NCBI RefSeq assembly: GCF_030362815.1 | Contig: NZ_JAUCGR010000001.1 | Span: forward strand, 488,024-552,023 | DNA from: Cellulomonas edaphi | GTDB lineage: Bacteria; Actinomycetota; Actinomycetes; Actinomycetales; Cellulomonadaceae | Reading direction: 5' to 3' | DNA: 64,000 nucleotides | Shown: positions 1 to 10,078 of the stretch, piece by piece | Position numbering within the stretch: position 1 is the first letter of the stretch | Layout of the letters: every line of letters begins with the position of its first letter | The notes under the pieces: generated by a model | The model's database searches: none | Told to the model about the DNA's origin: nothing | The model's input: only the letters and a program-made list of their open reading frames with translations | Position numbers and translations under genes: made by a program

Positions 1-1
1 C

Positions 2-97
2 CGGGCGGTCGTGGACGCGATCGCGACCACGCGCACCCGCCCGGGTGACCGTCCGGTCGAGGACATCACCATCGAGTCCATCGAGATCGAGGACTGA
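2..97 (+). CDS. Peptidyl-prolyl cis-trans isomerase (cyclophilin), C-terminal fragment
   Basis: The window opens inside a gene; 31 codons remain before the TGA at 95-97. The tail reads ...DAIATTRTRPGDRPVED then ITIESIEIED, which matches the last strand of bacterial cyclophilins (the family ends with a 'dkP..dv.I..I.i' pattern). Cyclophilins catalyse prolyl isomerisation during protein folding. The position directly upstream of rhomboid and crgA is the usual actinobacterial origin-proximal order, which supports the call. Only the C-terminus is visible, so no catalytic residue can be checked. Confidence 0.75.
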   Translation, partial: RAVVDAIATTRTRPGDRPVEDITIESIEIED

Positions 98-956
98 CAT
101 CTCCGAGGACGTCGCCGCCAGCCGGCCGACCGCACCTCCGGTGTGCCCGCGACACCCCGACAGGGTGTCGTACGTGCGCTGCCAGAGGTGCGGTCGGCCG
201 GTCTGCGCCGACTGTCAGCGACCGGCACCGGTGGGCGTCCAGTGCGTCGACTGCGTCGCGCAGGCTGCCGCGGCCGCACCGGCGCGCAGGACGGTGCTCG
301 GCGGTACCGCGCGGCCCGGCCTGCCCGTGGTCACCCTGACGTTCCTCGGCCTGTGCGTCGCGAGCTACATCGTCGGGCTCGTGAATCCCGCCTGGGTGGA
401 CCAGCTGGCCTTCAACCCCGTGCTGGGCGACTCCGAGCCCTACCGGTTCGTCACCGCCGCCTTCCTGCACGCGTCGACCATCCACATCGCGTCCAACCTC
501 ATCGCGCTGTGGTTCGTCGGTCCGTACCTCGAGCAGGCGCTCGGGCGGCTGCGGTTCGCCACGCTGTACCTGCTGAGCGCCGTCGGCGGCCAGGTGGGCG
601 TGGTGCTCCTGGCCACCGCCACCCACAGCTGGACCACCTGGGTGGTGGGCGCCTCGGGCGCGGTGTTCGGCCTGTTCGGCGCCATCTTCTTCGTGATGCG
701 GCGGCTGGGCGGCAACGCCTCAGGGATCATCGGCGTGATCGTCCTGAACGTGGTCATCGGGTTCGTGGTGCCGGGAATCGCGTGGCAGGCGCACGCCGGT
801 GGCCTCGTCACCGGCGCCGTGCTCGGCGCGGCGTACGCCTACGCGCCCAAGAACCAGCGCCGTCTGGTGGCCGTCCTCGTGCCCGTGGCACTCGCCGCGG
901 CGATGTTCGTGGCGGTCCGGATCACCTACGCGAACTTCACGCTCGCGAGCCTCTGA
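45..956 (+). CDS. Rhomboid family intramembrane serine protease with N-terminal zinc-binding motif
   Basis: The protein cleaves membrane-protein substrates within the bilayer. Visible features are a Cys/His-rich N-terminal module (CPRHP...CQRCGRPVCADCQ...CVDC, about residues 34-72, B-box-like), then six or so hydrophobic helices. The family signature is present: AAFLHASTIHIASNL, the catalytic serine in GASGAVFG (about Ser204), and the partner histidine in WQAHAGG (about His250). The start is uncertain: GTG at 45 overlaps the cyclophilin gene by 53 bases and has no clear ribosome-binding site, while GTG at 141 would begin right at the zinc motif. Related actinobacterial proteins usually carry a short leader before the zinc motif, so the true start may lie between the two. 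Confidence 0.88.
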   Translation: MTVRSRTSPSSPSRSRTDISEDVAASRPTAPPVCPRHPDRVSYVRCQRCGRPVCADCQRPAPVGVQCVDCVAQAAAAAPARRTVLGGTARPGLPVVTLTFLGLCVASYIVGLVNPAWVDQLAFNPVLGDSEPYRFVTAAFLHASTIHIASNLIALWFVGPYLEQALGRLRFATLYLLSAVGGQVGVVLLATATHSWTTWVVGASGAVFGLFGAIFFVMRRLGGNASGIIGVIVLNVVIGFVVPGIAWQAHAGGLVTGAVLGAAYAYAPKNQRRLVAVLVPVALAAAMFVAVRITYANFTLASL

Positions 957-979
957 GCCGTCCCCAGACTTACTCACAC

Positions 980-1033
980 CTGTGGAATTACACCGGTGTA
1001 GTTATCCACAGTGTGCGCAACTCCTGTGCACAG
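980..1033. promoter_or_regulatory. Possible DnaA-box cluster with nested palindromes
   Basis: The gap between the convergent rhomboid and crgA genes is AT-richer than its surroundings. It holds a perfect DnaA box TTATCCACA at 1002-1010 and an inverted CTGTGGA at 980-986 opposite TCCACAG at 1005-1011. Between these arms sits the 12-bp perfect palindrome TACACCGGTGTA (989-1000). A second palindrome CTGTGCACAG follows at 1024-1033. The gene order places this near oriC, but whether it binds DnaA is inference; it could also act as a transcription terminator or a regulator site. Confidence 0.45.
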
Positions 1034-1052
1034 ACCGGGGAAAGCTGTGGGC

Positions 1053-1301
1053 TCAGCGCCAGCGCGTCGTCATGCCGAACCCGGCGATGATGAGCGCGCC
1101 ACCGACGGCCAGGTTCCAGCGCCCGAGCGCCGGGATCGGGTACTGCGACTGCGACAGGTACGTCACGACGATCCAGACGAGGCCGAGCACCATGAGCCCG
1201 AGCATCACGGGGACGAACCACGGAGGGTTGACCTTCGGACCGGCCGACTTGGCGGGCGGCGGGGTGTACGCGGCCTTCTTGCGGGACCTCGACTCAGGCA
1301 C
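1053..1301 (-). CDS. crgA: Cell division protein CrgA
   Basis: This is an 82-residue protein with a basic N-terminus (RSRKK), a Pro/Lys-rich linker, and two transmembrane helices (about residues 29-46 and 62-78). CrgA is a septal-site membrane protein that interacts with FtsZ and PBPs in actinobacteria. The length, the VNPPWFVPVMLGLMVLGLVW first helix and the short loop SQSQYPIPALG before the second are typical of the family. It starts at GTG and is transcribed convergently with rhomboid and divergently from the DUF881 gene, as in other actinobacteria. Confidence 0.95.
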   Translation of the reverse strand: MPESRSRKKAAYTPPPAKSAGPKVNPPWFVPVMLGLMVLGLVWIVVTYLSQSQYPIPALGRWNLAVGGALIIAGFGMTTRWR

Positions 1302-1444
1302 GTCCGGTTACTCCTGTCCGACGGCGGCCGGTCCGCGCGCTTCGCGGGTGGCCGTGGGGCATGGGTGGTCGAACGCGTCGTCGCGTGCGAACCATGGCCT
1401 AGCGTAGTGCGCGGCAGCGACCGCCCTGAGCACCCGGAGACCTC

Positions 1445-2269
1445 GTGAGCGACCACCCGCACCGCGCGCGGCGCCTGGTCGCGCGCGGGACGGTGTCGGT
1501 GGCGATCGTGCTGGCGCTGTCCGGCGCGCTCTTCGCCGCCAACGCGAAGTTCGCGCAGGCGTCCGGCGACCGCCATCCGCAGGACCTCGACGACCTCGCC
1601 AAGCAGGAGCTGTCGCGGGTCGACACCCTGACCGGCGAGGTCGACGACCTGCACGTGGACGTCGACGAGCTCGCCGCGGCGGCCAACGAGGCGTCGGGCA
1701 CCACCGTGGGCACGCCGTCCGCCGCCTACCTGGTGGAGTCGGGCGCCACGCCGGTCACGGGGCGCGGCCTGACGGTGCGGCTCGACGACGCCCCCGCCGA
1801 CTCCCGCCTGCGCGAGGACATCGCTCCCGACGTGCTCGTCGTCCACCAGCAGGACCTGCAGGCGGTGATGAACGCGCTCTGGGCGGGCGGCGCCGAGGCG
1901 ATGGCACTCATGGACCAGCGGGTGATCTCCACCAGCGCGTTCCGGTGCGTCGGCAACGTGCTCCGGCTGCACGGCCAGCTCTACTCCCCCCCGTACGAGG
2001 TGCGGGCGATCGGCGACCCGGACCTCCTGCGCGCCGCGCTCGACGCGTCGCCGGACGTGGCGGCCTACCAGCGCGACGCCTCCGAGGTGGGGCTGGGCTG
2101 GAGCGTCAGGTCGAGCGCGCTCGACCTCCCGGCCTACGCGGGTGCCACGGAGCTGACGGCGGCGACGGTTCCCGCGGGGACGCCGATCCTCCCGGGCCTG
2201 CCGGCGGCGGGCGAGCCGTCGCCGGCCCTCGACGACGCCGGCGGCGTCCCGGGCAAGGTGGGCCCGTGA
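1445..2269 (+). CDS. DUF881 family membrane-anchored protein
   Basis: This 274-residue protein has one N-terminal transmembrane segment (about residues 17-34) followed by a helical region rich in Asp/Leu, likely a coiled coil (about 40-90). An extracytoplasmic DUF881 domain comes next (GRGLTVRLDDAP, DVLVVHQQDLQAVMNALWAGGAEAMALMDQR split by ordinary residues). Related proteins sit next to division or sortase genes in many Gram-positives, but no biochemical role is established. Its stop overlaps the next start as GTGA at 2266-2269, so it is translationally coupled to the sortase. The start is GTG at 1445 after a CCGGAGACC ribosome-binding site. Confidence 0.88.
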   Translation: MSDHPHRARRLVARGTVSVAIVLALSGALFAANAKFAQASGDRHPQDLDDLAKQELSRVDTLTGEVDDLHVDVDELAAAANEASGTTVGTPSAAYLVESGATPVTGRGLTVRLDDAPADSRLREDIAPDVLVVHQQDLQAVMNALWAGGAEAMALMDQRVISTSAFRCVGNVLRLHGQLYSPPYEVRAIGDPDLLRAALDASPDVAAYQRDASEVGLGWSVRSSALDLPAYAGATELTAATVPAGTPILPGLPAAGEPSPALDDAGGVPGKVGP

Positions 2270-3072
2270 CGGCCGTCGAACCCGCGGAACCGGCGGCGCG
2301 ACGCCGGTCGCGCGCCTCGCGCGTGGTCTACGGGGTGATCGGCGTCATCGGCGAGATCCTCATCACTCTCGGCCTCCTGCTGTTCGGCTTCCTCGTCTGG
2401 CAGCTGTGGTGGACCGATGTGCAGGGCAACCGCGCGCAGGCCGAGATCGTGCGCGAGGTGGTGCGCGAGGCGCCGCCGACCGTCGCGCCGTCGCCGGGAT
2501 CCACGAAGCCGGCTGAGGTGGTCGCGAAGCCGCGCCACGACGATCCGCCCGTGCTCAAGGACCAGAAGCACGCGACCACCTTCGCGACCATGCAGGTGCC
2601 GCGCTGGGACGGGGAGCCCGAGCGGCCCATCAGCGAGGGCACCGACCGCGCGACCGTGCTCGATGTCCTTGGGGTGGGGCACTACGAGGGCACCGCGATG
2701 CCGGGCGACATCGGCAACTTCGCCGTCGCCGGCCACCGCACCACGTACGCCAAGCCGTTCAACCGCATCCTCGAGCTCAAGAAGGGCGATCCGGTCGTCG
2801 TGCGGACCACGACGCTGGACGGCAGCGAGGGTACCGACACCTGGTACGTCTACCGGGTGGTGTCGACCCAGGTGGTTCCCCCGACCGACGTGGACGTGAT
2901 CGCGCCGGTCCCCAACGAGCCGTACGCCAAGCCCACCAAGCGCATGATGACCATGACCACGTGCCACCCGATGTACTCCGCGCGCGAGCGGTTCATCGTG
3001 CACCTCGAGCTCGACTACTGGGCGCCGGTCTCGAGCGGGACCCCCGCCGAGCTGGTCTCGAACGCTGGCTGA
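2266..3072 (+). CDS. Class E sortase
   Basis: Sortase E anchors LAXTG-type surface proteins to the cell wall or assembles pili-like structures in high-GC Gram-positives. The 268-residue protein has a cytoplasmic basic N-terminus, one transmembrane helix (about residues 24-46) and an external catalytic domain. The triad can be read: His157 in VAGHRTT, Cys233 in MTMTTCHP (the TLTTC-type motif) and an arginine in ARERF (Arg240 or Arg242). The GTG start overlaps the DUF881 stop. No LAXTG substrate is evident among the neighbours, so substrates must lie elsewhere. Confidence 0.93.
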   Translation: MTAVEPAEPAARRRSRASRVVYGVIGVIGEILITLGLLLFGFLVWQLWWTDVQGNRAQAEIVREVVREAPPTVAPSPGSTKPAEVVAKPRHDDPPVLKDQKHATTFATMQVPRWDGEPERPISEGTDRATVLDVLGVGHYEGTAMPGDIGNFAVAGHRTTYAKPFNRILELKKGDPVVVRTTTLDGSEGTDTWYVYRVVSTQVVPPTDVDVIAPVPNEPYAKPTKRMMTMTTCHPMYSARERFIVHLELDYWAPVSSGTPAELVSNAG

Positions 3073-3092
3073 GGACGAGCCAGGAAGGGACG

Positions 3093-3254
3093 ATGATGTA
3101 CGGATGGTTGTGGCGGCACCTCCCCGGGCCGACGGTGGTGCGCGTGCTCATCTTGCTGGCCCTGGCGGCGGCGGTGCTCGTGGCCTGCTTCGCCTGGGTG
3201 TACCCCGCCATCGCCCCGCACATGCCCTTCAACGAGACCACGGTGGGTGAGTGA
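3093..3254 (+). CDS. Small single-pass membrane protein, unknown function
   Basis: This 53-residue protein begins MMYGWLWRHLPG and has one strong hydrophobic helix (about residues 15-38) and a short external tail ending FNETTVGE. An AGGAAGGGA ribosome-binding site lies about seven bases upstream of the ATG. It sits 20 bases after the sortase gene and its stop overlaps the start of trpG/pabA, so it belongs to the same operon. Small proteins at this position recur in actinobacteria. Nothing in the sequence suggests an enzyme; a small structural or accessory role at the membrane is only a guess. Confidence 0.75.
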   Translation: MMYGWLWRHLPGPTVVRVLILLALAAAVLVACFAWVYPAIAPHMPFNETTVGE

Positions 3255-3877
3255 TGACCAGGATCCTGGTGATCGACAACTACGACTCGTTCGTCTACAC
3301 GATCGTCGGCTACCTCGACCAGCTCGGGGCCGAGACGGTCGTGGTGCGCAACGACGCCGTCCCCCCGCTCGCCGAGCGCGGTGACTTCGACGGCATCCTC
3401 GTCTCCCCCGGACCGGGGACGCCCGCCGACGCGGGCGCCAGCATGGACGTCATCCGCGACTGCGCGGCAACGGGTACGCCGATGCTCGGCGTGTGCCTGG
3501 GCCACCAGGCGCTCGGCGAGGTCTTCGGCGGCGTCGTGACGCACGCGCCCGAGCTCATGCACGGCAAGACCAGCGAGGTCGCGCACGACGGCGCGGGCGT
3601 GCTCGCCGGCCTGCCGCAGCCGTTCACCGCGACGCGCTACCACTCCCTCGCGGTCGTCGCCGGGACCGTCTCCGACGAGCTCGAGGTCACCGCGACGACG
3701 CACGGCATCATCATGGGTCTGCAGCACCGCACCCTGCCGCTGCACGGGGTGCAGTTCCACCCCGAGTCCGTGCTCACCGAGGGCGGCCACCGCCTGCTCG
3801 CCAACTGGCTCGAGGTGTGCGGGTCGACGGACGCGGTGGCCCGCTCGGAAGGGCTGCACCCGCTCGTCCGCCTCTGA
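3254..3877 (+). CDS. trpG: Glutamine amidotransferase, anthranilate / aminodeoxychorismate synthase component II
   Basis: The class I glutaminase subunit supplies ammonia to chorismate for tryptophan or p-aminobenzoate (folate) synthesis. The N-terminus is ILVIDNYDSFVYTIVGYL, the oxyanion motif is SPGPGTP, the nucleophile is in MLGVCLGHQALG, and the His-Glu pair is in QFHPESVL. ATG at 3254 overlaps the preceding TGA; GTG at 3251 is the alternative. Origin-proximal copies next to pknB are usually annotated trpG or pabA, and no component I gene is in the window, so it may serve both pathways. Confidence 0.9.
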   Translation: MTRILVIDNYDSFVYTIVGYLDQLGAETVVVRNDAVPPLAERGDFDGILVSPGPGTPADAGASMDVIRDCAATGTPMLGVCLGHQALGEVFGGVVTHAPELMHGKTSEVAHDGAGVLAGLPQPFTATRYHSLAVVAGTVSDELEVTATTHGIIMGLQHRTLPLHGVQFHPESVLTEGGHRLLANWLEVCGSTDAVARSEGLHPLVRL

Positions 3878-3896
3878 GTCGAGCCTGCAGACGCCG

Positions 3897-3930
3897 CGAG
3901 GGCCGGTGACCATCGGGTCACCGGCCCTCG
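3897..3930. terminator. Bidirectional hairpin terminator between trpG and pknB
   Basis: A perfect 15-bp inverted repeat (CGAGGGCCGGTGACC at 3897-3911 and its complement at 3916-3930) has a 4-base loop and is followed by TTGC. It lies between convergent genes and would stop transcription from both sides. Confidence 0.85.
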
Positions 3931-3946
3931 TTGCATGCACCTCGGG

Positions 3947-5943
<1,997 letters not shown>

Positions 5944-5944
<1 letters not shown>

Positions 5945-7206
5945 TAGGCGTCCTTCACTTCCGTCGCTCGAGGGCCCGCGTCACGCTCACCCTGGGGGAT
6001 CATCGCACCGAACGCGCCGTCACGAGGGTACTGATCGCTTGTCGGCCCGGCTACGACCTGCGGCGCGACCAGCAGGATCGTGTCCGGACCGGTACCGGAG
6101 GCGCCCAGCATCTTGTCGGCCAGGGCGGCTCCGAGCAGCCCGACGAGGAGCAGCAGCAGGGCGATCAGGGGCCATCCGAATCGTCGCGTGCCCACCTGGA
6201 CGCCGGTCTCGCCGCGCCCGGTGCGGTGCACGTGCGCGCCGTGGCCGGAGGTGCGCGCCGGCGGACGGCGGTCGGCGGGCGGGGGGAACGACGGCGGGGC
6301 GGCGGGGTTGCCGCGCACCGGCTGCACGAGCGGGTCGGGCGCGCGCTCCGGCGTCGTCGTGACGAGCACCGGGACGCCGGTCGGCGGCGTGCGCGGCACG
6401 AGGCGGTCGAACTGCTCGGCCAGCTCGGCACCCGACTGCGGGCGCGCGGCGGGGTCCTTGGACAGCAGGCGCATCACGAGGTCGGCGAGCGGCCGGTCGA
6501 CCGTCGCGGGCAGCGGCGGCACGGGGTTGTTCACGTGCGCGACGGCGATGTCGACGGCCGTGGGGCCGGTGAACGGGCGGTGCCCGACGAGCGCCTCGTA
6601 CGCGATGATCCCCAGCGAGTAGAGGTCGGACAGCGGCGTCGCCGCCCGGCCGACCGCCTGCTCCGGCGAGAGGTACTGGGCGGTGCCCATCACCATGCCG
6701 GTGGCCGTCATCACCATCTGGTTCTGGGCGAGCGAGACGCCGAAGTCGGTGATCTTCACGCGGCTCCCCCGCCCCAGCAGGATGTTGCCGGGCTTCACGT
6801 CGCGGTGCACCACGCCCATCTCGTGCGCGTGGTGCAGGCCGCGCGCCGTCTGCGCGAGCACGGGCAGCAGCTTGCGCGACGGCAGCACCGGCTCGCGCTC
6901 GAGCAGGTCGGACAGCGGCTCGCCGAGGACGAGCTCGATGACGAGGTAGCTGGAGCCGTCCTGCTCGCCGTAGTCGAAGAGCTGGGCGATGTTCGGGTGC
7001 GAGAGAGCCGCGGAGTTGCGCGCCTCGGTGCGGAACCGGTCGAGGAAGCCCCGGTCGCCCGCGAACTCGGCCTTGAGCACCTTGACCGCGACCGAGCGCG
7101 CGAGCGACTCGTCGTACGCCTCCCACACCTCGCCCATGCCACCGACGGCGATCTGCCGCACCAGCCGGTACCGGTCGCCCAGGGCCACGCCCGCCGCAGT
7201 CCTCAC
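5944..7206 (-). CDS. pknA: Serine/threonine protein kinase PknA
   Basis: This 420-residue kinase has ALGDRYRLVRQIAVGGMGEV at the N-terminus, the invariant lysine in VAVKVL, HRDVKPGN and an intact activation region (DFGVSLA, GTAQYLSPEQA). A Pro-rich linker and one transmembrane helix (WPLIALLLLLVGLLGAAL, about residues 335-352) lead to a short external tail without PASTA domains. Family members regulate cell shape with PknB. The GTG start overlaps the pbpA stop (GTGA). The much longer open frame extending upstream to 7872 is a frame-shadow of pbpA. Confidence 0.95.
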
Positions 7207-8654
7207 TTGTTCAGCACCGCCTCGATGACCGCACGGGCGATCGGTGCCGCGACGCGGCCGCCGGTCGCCTCGTTGCCCGCGCTGCCGCCGTGCTCGACGA
7301 TCACGGCCACCGCGACCTGCGGCTTGTCGGCGGGCGCGAACGCGGTGAACCACGCGTGCGGTGCCTGGCCCTCGGCGTTCTGCGCCGTGCCCGTCTTGCC
7401 GGCCACCTGCACGCCGGAGATCTTCGCCGCGGTGCCCGTCCCGCTCTCGACGACCCCGAGCATCATCTCCTTGAGCGCGCTCGCGGTTCCTGGCGACACC
7501 GCGGTGGACAGGAGCGACGGCTTGGTCTCGGAGACGACGCTGAGGTCGGCCGCCCGCACCCGGTCGACGACGTACGGCGTCATGAGGCGGCCGCCGTTGG
7601 CGATCGCGGCCGAGACCATCGCCATCTGCAGCGGCGTCGCCGCGACGTCGAACTGGCCGATCGCGGACTGCGCGGTCTGCGGGGCGTTCGCGTCGGCCGG
7701 GAAGTGGCTCGTCGCGGTGCCCATGGGGATGGTGAGGTCCGCGTCGTCGAACCCGAAGCGCTGGGCCTGCTCGCGCAGCGCGTCGTCGCCGAGGTCCATG
7801 CCGAGCTGGGCGAAGGCCGTGTTGCAGGACACGCGCAGCGCCTGGGCCAGGGTGATGGGGTTCGCCCCGCACCCGCCGCCGCCGAAGTTGCCGATGCTCG
7901 CGGTGCTCTGCGGCAGGTCGAGCCGCACCGGCGCGGGGATCTCGCTCGTCTCGTCGTACTCGCCGCTCTCGAGCGCGGCGGCGGCCGTGACCAGCTTGAA
8001 CGTCGAGCCCGGCGGGTACGTCTCGCGCGTCGCGTTGCTGCGCAGCGGGTTCCCGTCCTCGTCGCGCAGCCGGGCGTACGCGCTGGAGGCCTTCTTGCTG
8101 CTGTGCGACGCGAGGTCGTTGGGGTCGTAGCCCGGCGTCGACACGAGCGCGAGGATGCGGCCGGTCGCGGGCTCGATGGCGACCACCGCGCCCTCCTGGT
8201 CGCCTAGGCCCTCGAAGGCGGCCTTCTGCGCCGCCCGGTTCAGCGTCGTCTCGACGGCCGCGCCCTCCGGCTGGCGCCCGGTGAGCAGGTCGCGGACGCG
8301 AGTGAAGAACAGCTGGTCGCTGCGGCCCGTGAGGTTGTCGTTCTCGGCGTACTCGAGCTCGGTGCTGCCGTTGACGATCGAGTAGAAGCCGGTCACGGCG
8401 GAGTAGAGCTCGCCGTCGCTGTACCTGCGCTGGTACTGGAAGGGGTCGTCCACCTTGACCGACTCGGCCACGGCCTTGCCCTGGACCACGATGGGTCCTC
8501 GCGCGTTGCCGAACTCCCGGTAGAGCGTGCGCGCGTTGCGCGGGTCGGCGTTGAGGTCCTTGGCCTGGGCGAACTGGACCCAGGTGGCCCCGGCCATGAG
8601 CGCCACGAACATGACGATGACGACGGTGGCCAGTCGGCGCAGCGGCTGGTTCAT
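7203..8654 (-). CDS. pbpA: Class B penicillin-binding protein (PbpA family), peptidoglycan transpeptidase
   Basis: This enzyme cross-links peptidoglycan peptides at the outer membrane face. The 483-residue protein has an N-terminal signal-anchor (LATVVIVMFVALMAGATW, about residues 8-25), a dimerisation region and the transpeptidase domain. All three motifs are present: the nucleophile in YPPGSTFKLV (SxxK), SCNTAF (SxN) and VAGKTGTAQ (KTG). ATG at 8654 overlaps the rodA stop as ATGA, so it is coupled to its partner glycosyltransferase. Confidence 0.96.
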   Translation of the reverse strand: MNQPLRRLATVVIVMFVALMAGATWVQFAQAKDLNADPRNARTLYREFGNARGPIVVQGKAVAESVKVDDPFQYQRRYSDGELYSAVTGFYSIVNGSTELEYAENDNLTGRSDQLFFTRVRDLLTGRQPEGAAVETTLNRAAQKAAFEGLGDQEGAVVAIEPATGRILALVSTPGYDPNDLASHSSKKASSAYARLRDEDGNPLRSNATRETYPPGSTFKLVTAAAALESGEYDETSEIPAPVRLDLPQSTASIGNFGGGGCGANPITLAQALRVSCNTAFAQLGMDLGDDALREQAQRFGFDDADLTIPMGTATSHFPADANAPQTAQSAIGQFDVAATPLQMAMVSAAIANGGRLMTPYVVDRVRAADLSVVSETKPSLLSTAVSPGTASALKEMMLGVVESGTGTAAKISGVQVAGKTGTAQNAEGQAPHAWFTAFAPADKPQVAVAVIVEHGGSAGNEATGGRVAAPIARAVIEAVLNK

Positions 8655-10078
8655 CGGACTCGCCCGAACCGCTCGGTCGGGTCGTCCTGCGGCGCCGGCA
8701 CGGGGATGCCGCCGGCCGGCGTGAGTGCGGAGACCACGGGCGCCGGGCGGCGCGCGTCGTTGGAGATGCGCAGCAGGAGGGCCACGATCACCCAGTTCGC
8801 CAGCAGGGACGAGCCGCCGTACGCCAGGAACGGCGTGGTCAGGCCGGTGAGCGGGATGAGGCGCGTGACGCCGCCCACCACGACGAACGTCTGGAACGCG
8901 ACGACGAACGCGAGGCCACCGGCCAGCAGCTTGCCGAAGCCGTCCCGCACGCCGATCGCCGTGCGCAGGCCGCGCTCCGCGAGCACGAGCGAGATCATCA
9001 GCAGCGCCATGAGGCCCGTCAGGCCCAGCTCCTCGCCGAGCGAGGCGACGATGAAGTCCGACTCCGCGTAGGGGACCATGTCCGGCCGCCCCTGGCCCAG
9101 ACCCGTGCCGAACAGCCCGCCGCCGGCCATCCCGAACAGGCCCTGCACCAGCTGACCCGACCCGCCGGGCGAGCGCCCGTAGACGTCCGGGTCGAACGCG
9201 TGCAGCCAGGCCTCGAAGCGGGCACCGACGTGAGAGAAGGCGGTCGCGGCCAGCGCCGCACCGCCCACGAAGAGGAGCAGGCCGATGACGACCCAGCTCA
9301 GGCGCTCGGTGGCGAGGTAGAGCATGGCCACGAACATGCCGAACAGCAGCAGCGAGGTGCCCAGGTCCCGCTCGAAGACCAGGACCGCGAGCGAGGCGGC
9401 CCAGACGATGATGATGGGCCCGAGGTCGCGAGCGCGGGGAAGCTGCAGGCCCAGCACCTTGCTGCCGGCCAGCGCGAGCGTGTCGCGGTGCGTGACCAGG
9501 TAGCCGGCGAAGAACACGGCCAGCGCGATCTTGGCGAACTCGGCGGGCTGCATGCCGATGGGCCCGATGTGCGCCCAGATGCGCGCGCCGTTGATCTGCT
9601 GGCCGATGCCCGGCACGAGCGGGAGGGCGACCAGGCCGAGGCCGACGACCATCGCGGTGTAGGTGTAGCGGCGCAGGGTGCGGTGGTCGCGCAGCAGGAT
9701 CAGCACGGCGGCGGCCAGGGCCACGGAGATGGCGGTCCAGGCGAGCTGGCGTCCGGCGAAGCCGCTGTCGTGGTTGGGCTTCGCGGCGTAGGCGAGGTCG
9801 AGCCGGTAGATCATCGCGAGCCCCACGCCGTTGAGCCCGACCGTCAGGGGCAGGATCACCGGGTCGGCGTAGGGCGCGCGCCAGCGCAGGACCACGTGCA
9901 TGAGCAGGGCGAGCGCGGTCAGGCCCGTGCTGTAGCCGACCACGTCGGCGGGCACCTCGCCCTCGACGCCCAGGCCCACCAGGGCGTACGCGCCGATGCC
10001 GACCATGAGCGCGAGCAGCAGCAGCCCGAGCTCCGAGCCTCGGCCGGCCCGGACGCGGTGCGGTTCGATCGTCGTCAT
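8651..10078 (-). CDS. rodA: FtsW/RodA/SpoVE family peptidoglycan glycosyltransferase
   Basis: This SEDS protein polymerises lipid II into glycan strands. The 475-residue protein has roughly twelve hydrophobic segments and SEDS motifs: INGARIWAHIGPIGMQPAEFAKIAL, VFERDLGTSLLLFG and LIPLTGLTTPFLAYGGSSLLANW are split here by ordinary sequence. The Asp of FERDLG is the expected catalytic region. ATG at 10078 overlaps the pstP stop (ATGA). Pairing with pbpA immediately downstream is the standard SEDS-bPBP unit. Confidence 0.95.
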   Translation of the reverse strand: MTTIEPHRVRAGRGSELGLLLLALMVGIGAYALVGLGVEGEVPADVVGYSTGLTALALLMHVVLRWRAPYADPVILPLTVGLNGVGLAMIYRLDLAYAAKPNHDSGFAGRQLAWTAISVALAAAVLILLRDHRTLRRYTYTAMVVGLGLVALPLVPGIGQQINGARIWAHIGPIGMQPAEFAKIALAVFFAGYLVTHRDTLALAGSKVLGLQLPRARDLGPIIIVWAASLAVLVFERDLGTSLLLFGMFVAMLYLATERLSWVVIGLLLFVGGAALAATAFSHVGARFEAWLHAFDPDVYGRSPGGSGQLVQGLFGMAGGGLFGTGLGQGRPDMVPYAESDFIVASLGEELGLTGLMALLMISLVLAERGLRTAIGVRDGFGKLLAGGLAFVVAFQTFVVVGGVTRLIPLTGLTTPFLAYGGSSLLANWVIVALLLRISNDARRPAPVVSALTPAGGIPVPAPQDDPTERFGRVR

